Shown piece after piece: positions 60,809-64,000 of a stretch of DNA of 64,000 nt (positions are counted from its first letter, which is position 1; the number at the start of each line of letters is the position of its first letter). The notes under the pieces were generated by a model, which did no database searches, was not told the origin of the DNA, and saw nothing but the letters and a program-made list of their open reading frames with translations. The position numbers and the translations under genes are program-made. Origin of the DNA: Flavobacterium psychrophilum (GTDB lineage Bacteria > Bacteroidota > Bacteroidia > Flavobacteriales > Flavobacteriaceae); contig CAMCVA010000007.1 of NCBI GenBank assembly GCA_945879625.1, positions 1 through 64,000 on the forward strand, read 5' to 3'.

Positions 60809-63800
60809 TATTTCTTGAGGTGTTTTTTATATTTTAGGTAGGAAATTATTGCCAATACAGCTACGATAGCCAAGGAATAATATACAAAATTGGGTGTCAC
60901 TACTTTATCGCCACTGGCATAGGAATGCAGGCCGGTGAGGTAAAAATTTACCCCAAAATAGGTCATCATAATCGAATAGAAAGCCAATACACTCATCAAG
61001 TTGAACACCCATTTCCCGCGTAAAGACGGAACAAATCGGGCGTGAATCACAAAGGCATAAATCATGATACTAATGAGCGCCCAGGTTTCTTTGGGATCCC
61101 AACCCCAATAACGTCCCCAACTTTCGTTGGCCCATTGTCCACCCAAAAAGTTTCCAATGGTGAGCATCACCAAACCAATGGTTAAGGCCAACTCGGTGAT
61201 GTAGGTAATTTCTTGAATATTCAAATCCATTTTGGCTTTGTTCTTTTTGGTGGTAAATGCCATGAGTAGTAAAGACACCAAGCCCAACACCATTCCCAAG
61301 GTAAACGGACCGTAACTGGCTACAATTACCGCCACGTGTATCATTAGCCAATAGGAATTTAATACGGGCTGCAAATTGGCAATCGACGGATCCATCCAAT
61401 TCCAGTGCGCAATCATCAAAATCATAGACGCGACAAAGGTTCCCGAAGCAACCGTAAGTTTTGATTTTCGATCGAAAGCCAAGGTAAAAAACATCGTGGC
61501 CCAGGCTACATAAATCATACTTTCGTAGGCATCACTCCAAGGCGCATGTCCCGAAATGTACCAGCGTGCAGCCAATCCGGCGGTGTGCAACACAAAAAAC
61601 AAGGCAATAATAACATGAAATACGTTGTTGAGCACGCGTAAAAATTTCTTTTCAAAAAAGATGTTCAAAATAGTAACGAGTAACATCAACACCCCGGCCA
61701 ACATATACCAATAGAACAGTTTTTTGAACACATCGTATTTGTTGTAGGTGATCTCGGCGTTAATTTTATCGTCAGATGGGCGCACGGAACTTCCAAACTT
61801 CTTTTGGTAATTTTCTAGGCTTTTCAGGTAGAAATCGGCATTGGTATAATCCCCCTTTACCTTGGCCGAATCGATGGCATTGAGGTACAAGGGAAATACA
61901 TTTTTGGTAAAAATGGAGTCCATGCCTTTCAGCTTGGAACGATCTAGTTCTAAATAGGAAATCCATTTGTTATTGGCATCGTTGGGCAACGGAAAAATGC
62001 GTAAAATACTGCCACTCAAGGCGGCATTGAGCAGGTTTACTTTTTTGTCAGTTTCGATAAAATCCTTTTGAAACTGATCGGGCACGGCGGCTTTAAAGGC
62101 TTCGTCCAAGAAAGGCGACAATTTGTAATTGCCCTTGGCATCAAAGAATTTGATAAAAGGCGCATATTTGGCCTCTTTTGGAACGCCAATAATTTTACGC
62201 AAACTGTCGTTGCCGGTTTTCATATAGATTAGCGGCACTTCAAACCAAACGCGAGGAAACTGGATCATCGACAAGAAAACCTGATCGGCATTCATGTCTT
62301 TGTAGGTGTCACTTTTGCTCACTTTTCGAAGCAACTCCGACGAAAATGTATTCACGGGCTTCATCCGACCTCCTTCGTCTTGTATCACCAAACGGCCAAA
62401 TTTATCAGCATGAGCTTGTGTTACTTTGTAGGTGTTTAAAACCGAATCGATTTGCTTTTGCGTGGGCATCACCCCTTGGTGCATTTGTGCAAAAGCCGAA
62501 CAACTCAACAAAAGTAGCAACCCCGTAATCAGCTTACTTTTTTTGATTTTTACTTGTTCGAGCTTGCGCTTCACATCGGCAAAGCGGGTGTTTTTATCAA
62601 ACAAAATGGCCATCATCGCAAAAAACAACATAAAATACCCAATGTAAGTTACCAATGTTCCCCAATAGTCATGGTTTACCGACAGTATAGTTCCTTTTTC
62701 ATCGGGATCAAACGAAGACTGAAAAAAGCGGTAGCCTTTGTAATCCAAAATGTGGTTCATATAGATTTGGAAATTCTCTTTGTGTTTGCCGTCAATTACT
62801 TTCACGTCACTCTGAAACGAAGAAAAACTCTTCTCTGATCCAGGGTATTTTTGGGCTTTAAAATCAAGCAATTGGATTTGAAAAGGCGTGGTATATACTT
62901 TACTGCCATAGGCCAAACTAAAATCGAGTTTGCCAATTTTTACTGACACCGGATTACCTTCTTTTCCTTTTGATCCCAACAGTGTAATTTCCTTGGTTTG
63001 GTTTTGGCTTTCAACCGCTACCACTACTGCATCGTCGTGACTTTTGGCTTTGAAATCATTATCTGAAATCCATTCTTTTTGTCCGCGAATCGGTTGATCA
63101 GGAAACACAAATTGGGATCCGCCTAGATTGTATAACGAACGAAACATTAGCGTTTGGGTAGTGTTTTTTGCCACAGTTCCTTGCAGTTTGTCGGCCATGC
63201 GCATAAATTGACCATCAAAGGGAGAATCGAGTGTAATGGAATCGCCTTTGATGCTAATGTTTATCGCACCTTTGGTGTATTTATTTACGACAAATAAGGT
63301 GTTGTGAATGTCTTGAATTTCACCTTCTTCGAGATAATGTTCGTGACGGGTTCCGCCGCTTGATTCAACTAATTTTAAGTACAGTTTGCCTTTAGCATTG
63401 GCCACCACCGACTCTTTGGCGCCCATAATGTACTTTTTGATTTTTACCGTAAAAGGAATATCGGCAAAATCATCTGATAGGCTAAACGTTGGCTCAGAAA
63501 CAGGCGAAAGCAAAACGGGCTTTTCAAAAATGCGGCGTTTCATTGCCCCTTGGTATTGGCCATCTACAAAAAGCGTGAGTTGTGTTTTTTCTGAAAATAG
63601 TTGACTTGACGATTCGCCTTCGCGTATGGGCATTACCCCTTCATAACTGACATACCGAGTAATTCCGGCGCCAATTAGTATGAAGATGAAGGAAAGATGC
63701 AGCAACAAGGTGGCCCAATTTTCTTTTTTGAGCAATTGGTATTTTTTGATATTTCCAAAAAAGTTGATCAAAAAAAACAGGTGTATGGCTTCAAACCAAA

Positions 63801-63945
63801 GTGTATTGTAAATCCAAAGGCGGGCGGTATCGGTGTTGTAATTACTTTCTATAAAGGTTCCGGCAGCCATAGCCAAGGCGTATCCTAAAAACAAAATGGC
63901 CATTAATCGAGTAGAAAACAGCGCGGAGAGTAACTTTTTTTGCAT
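60808..63945 (-). CDS. ccsBA: Fused system II cytochrome c maturation protein (ResB-CcsA)
   Basis: 1045 residues joining a CcsB/ResB-like N-terminal part (about 1-450, with helices near 10-60, 78-105 and 430-450) and a CcsA part (about 720-1045, with several helices). The heme-handling motif is WGRYWGWDPKETWA (near 940), the tryptophan-rich WWD site of CcsA. The protein carries heme across the inner membrane and attaches it to CxxCH proteins. The fusion is usual in Bacteroidota. Substrates could include the di-heme protein at 336-1367. It has a promoter 33 nt upstream and drives gpx downstream. Confidence 0.93.
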   Translation of the reverse strand: MQKKLLSALFSTRLMAILFLGYALAMAAGTFIESNYNTDTARLWIYNTLWFEAIHLFFLINFFGNIKKYQLLKKENWATLLLHLSFIFILIGAGITRYVSYEGVMPIREGESSSQLFSEKTQLTLFVDGQYQGAMKRRIFEKPVLLSPVSEPTFSLSDDFADIPFTVKIKKYIMGAKESVVANAKGKLYLKLVESSGGTRHEHYLEEGEIQDIHNTLFVVNKYTKGAINISIKGDSITLDSPFDGQFMRMADKLQGTVAKNTTQTLMFRSLYNLGGSQFVFPDQPIRGQKEWISDNDFKAKSHDDAVVVAVESQNQTKEITLLGSKGKEGNPVSVKIGKLDFSLAYGSKVYTTPFQIQLLDFKAQKYPGSEKSFSSFQSDVKVIDGKHKENFQIYMNHILDYKGYRFFQSSFDPDEKGTILSVNHDYWGTLVTYIGYFMLFFAMMAILFDKNTRFADVKRKLEQVKIKKSKLITGLLLLLSCSAFAQMHQGVMPTQKQIDSVLNTYKVTQAHADKFGRLVIQDEGGRMKPVNTFSSELLRKVSKSDTYKDMNADQVFLSMIQFPRVWFEVPLIYMKTGNDSLRKIIGVPKEAKYAPFIKFFDAKGNYKLSPFLDEAFKAAVPDQFQKDFIETDKKVNLLNAALSGSILRIFPLPNDANNKWISYLELDRSKLKGMDSIFTKNVFPLYLNAIDSAKVKGDYTNADFYLKSLENYQKKFGSSVRPSDDKINAEITYNKYDVFKKLFYWYMLAGVLMLLVTILNIFFEKKFLRVLNNVFHVIIALFFVLHTAGLAARWYISGHAPWSDAYESMIYVAWATMFFTLAFDRKSKLTVASGTFVASMILMIAHWNWMDPSIANLQPVLNSYWLMIHVAVIVASYGPFTLGMVLGLVSLLLMAFTTKKNKAKMDLNIQEITYITELALTIGLVMLTIGNFLGGQWANESWGRYWGWDPKETWALISIMIYAFVIHARFVPSLRGKWVFNLMSVLAFYSIMMTYFGVNFYLTGLHSYASGDKVVTPNFVYYSLAIVAVLAIISYLKYKKHLKK

Positions 63946-63978
63946 GATATAAAATAAAAAAAAGGGAATTTAGCGACA

Positions 63979-63986
63979 CAAAAGTA
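63979..63986 (-). promoter_or_regulatory. Candidate promoter of ccsBA
   Basis: TACTTTTG on the - strand, 33 nt before the ccsBA ATG, a match to TAnnTTTG. Confidence 0.6.
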
Positions 63987-64000
63987 GCTAAAAACGACAA

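Noticed and set aside
1..64000. tRNA, rRNA or riboswitch genes
   Set aside because: I searched by eye for T-loop and typical stem patterns and found none that I could support; a covariance-model scan would be needed to exclude them.

Overview
The window reads as chromosome of a member of the Flavobacteriaceae (Bacteroidota), most like Flavobacterium. Supporting signs are three proteins with type A and one with type B type IX secretion (T9SS) C-terminal domains, the gliding genes gldF and gldG, an lpxC-fabZ fusion, a complete-looking menaquinone gene set (menA, menB, menC, menD) and Bacteroidota-type promoters (TAnnTTTG about 20-60 nt before many starts). Most genes are housekeeping. I see no rRNA, tRNA, CRISPR array, integrase, transposase or phage gene.

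Layout. 1-6.9 kb (+): the 3' end of an MbnP-like protein, its MbnH-like di-heme partner, then three large secreted T9SS proteins (CotH/lamin-tail, YHYH, arylsulfotransferase-like). 6.9-18.0 kb (-): a small unknown gene, sucD, the lipid A block (lpxD, lpxC-fabZ, lpxA, efp, a second lpxD-like gene, an NTF2-like gene), an HD phosphohydrolase, an M13 peptidase and phoH. 18.1-24.2 kb (+): SAM hydroxide adenosyltransferase, gldF-gldG, dnaN, mnmE. 24.5-30.6 kb (+): a J/KTSC protein, then a sulfur/thiol block (TauE-like permease, rhodanese, methyltransferase-HMA fusion, small membrane protein, thioredoxin, a 59-residue Cys/Lys-rich secreted peptide, a persulfide-dioxygenase-like MBL-rhodanese protein, a TlpA-like lipoprotein). 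30.8-36.8 kb: SIMPL and rhomboid genes, a lipid A-type acyltransferase, a class V aminotransferase, glmM and acyl carrier protein phosphodiesterase. 36.9-48.4 kb (+): ClC channel, uvrA, a LOG-family protein, a peptidase-like/outer-membrane barrel protein, a fused 2-oxoacid dehydrogenase E1, and an unknown exported protein. 48.4-59.7 kb (-): the menaquinone block, interrupted by a 1104-residue T9SS type B protein and a PH-domain gene. 59.8-64 kb: GNAT, glutathione peroxidase and a fused CcsBA cytochrome c maturation protein.

The most unusual structure lies between genes. Short degenerate tandem arrays, almost all with a 7-nt period but with different unit sequences, fill several gaps (24.17-24.45, 30.78, 31.48-31.51, 38.71-38.86, 52.25 and 57.0-57.1 kb). 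One such array, with a stretch of 24 nt identical to an arm of a large hairpin at 57 kb, sits in frame inside the mnmE G domain. Other points of interest are the MbnP/MbnH pair beside three secreted proteins, the methyltransferase-HMA fusion in the sulfur block, the unlisted small Cys/Lys-rich peptide, and a probably inactive M1-like peptidase joined to a barrel.
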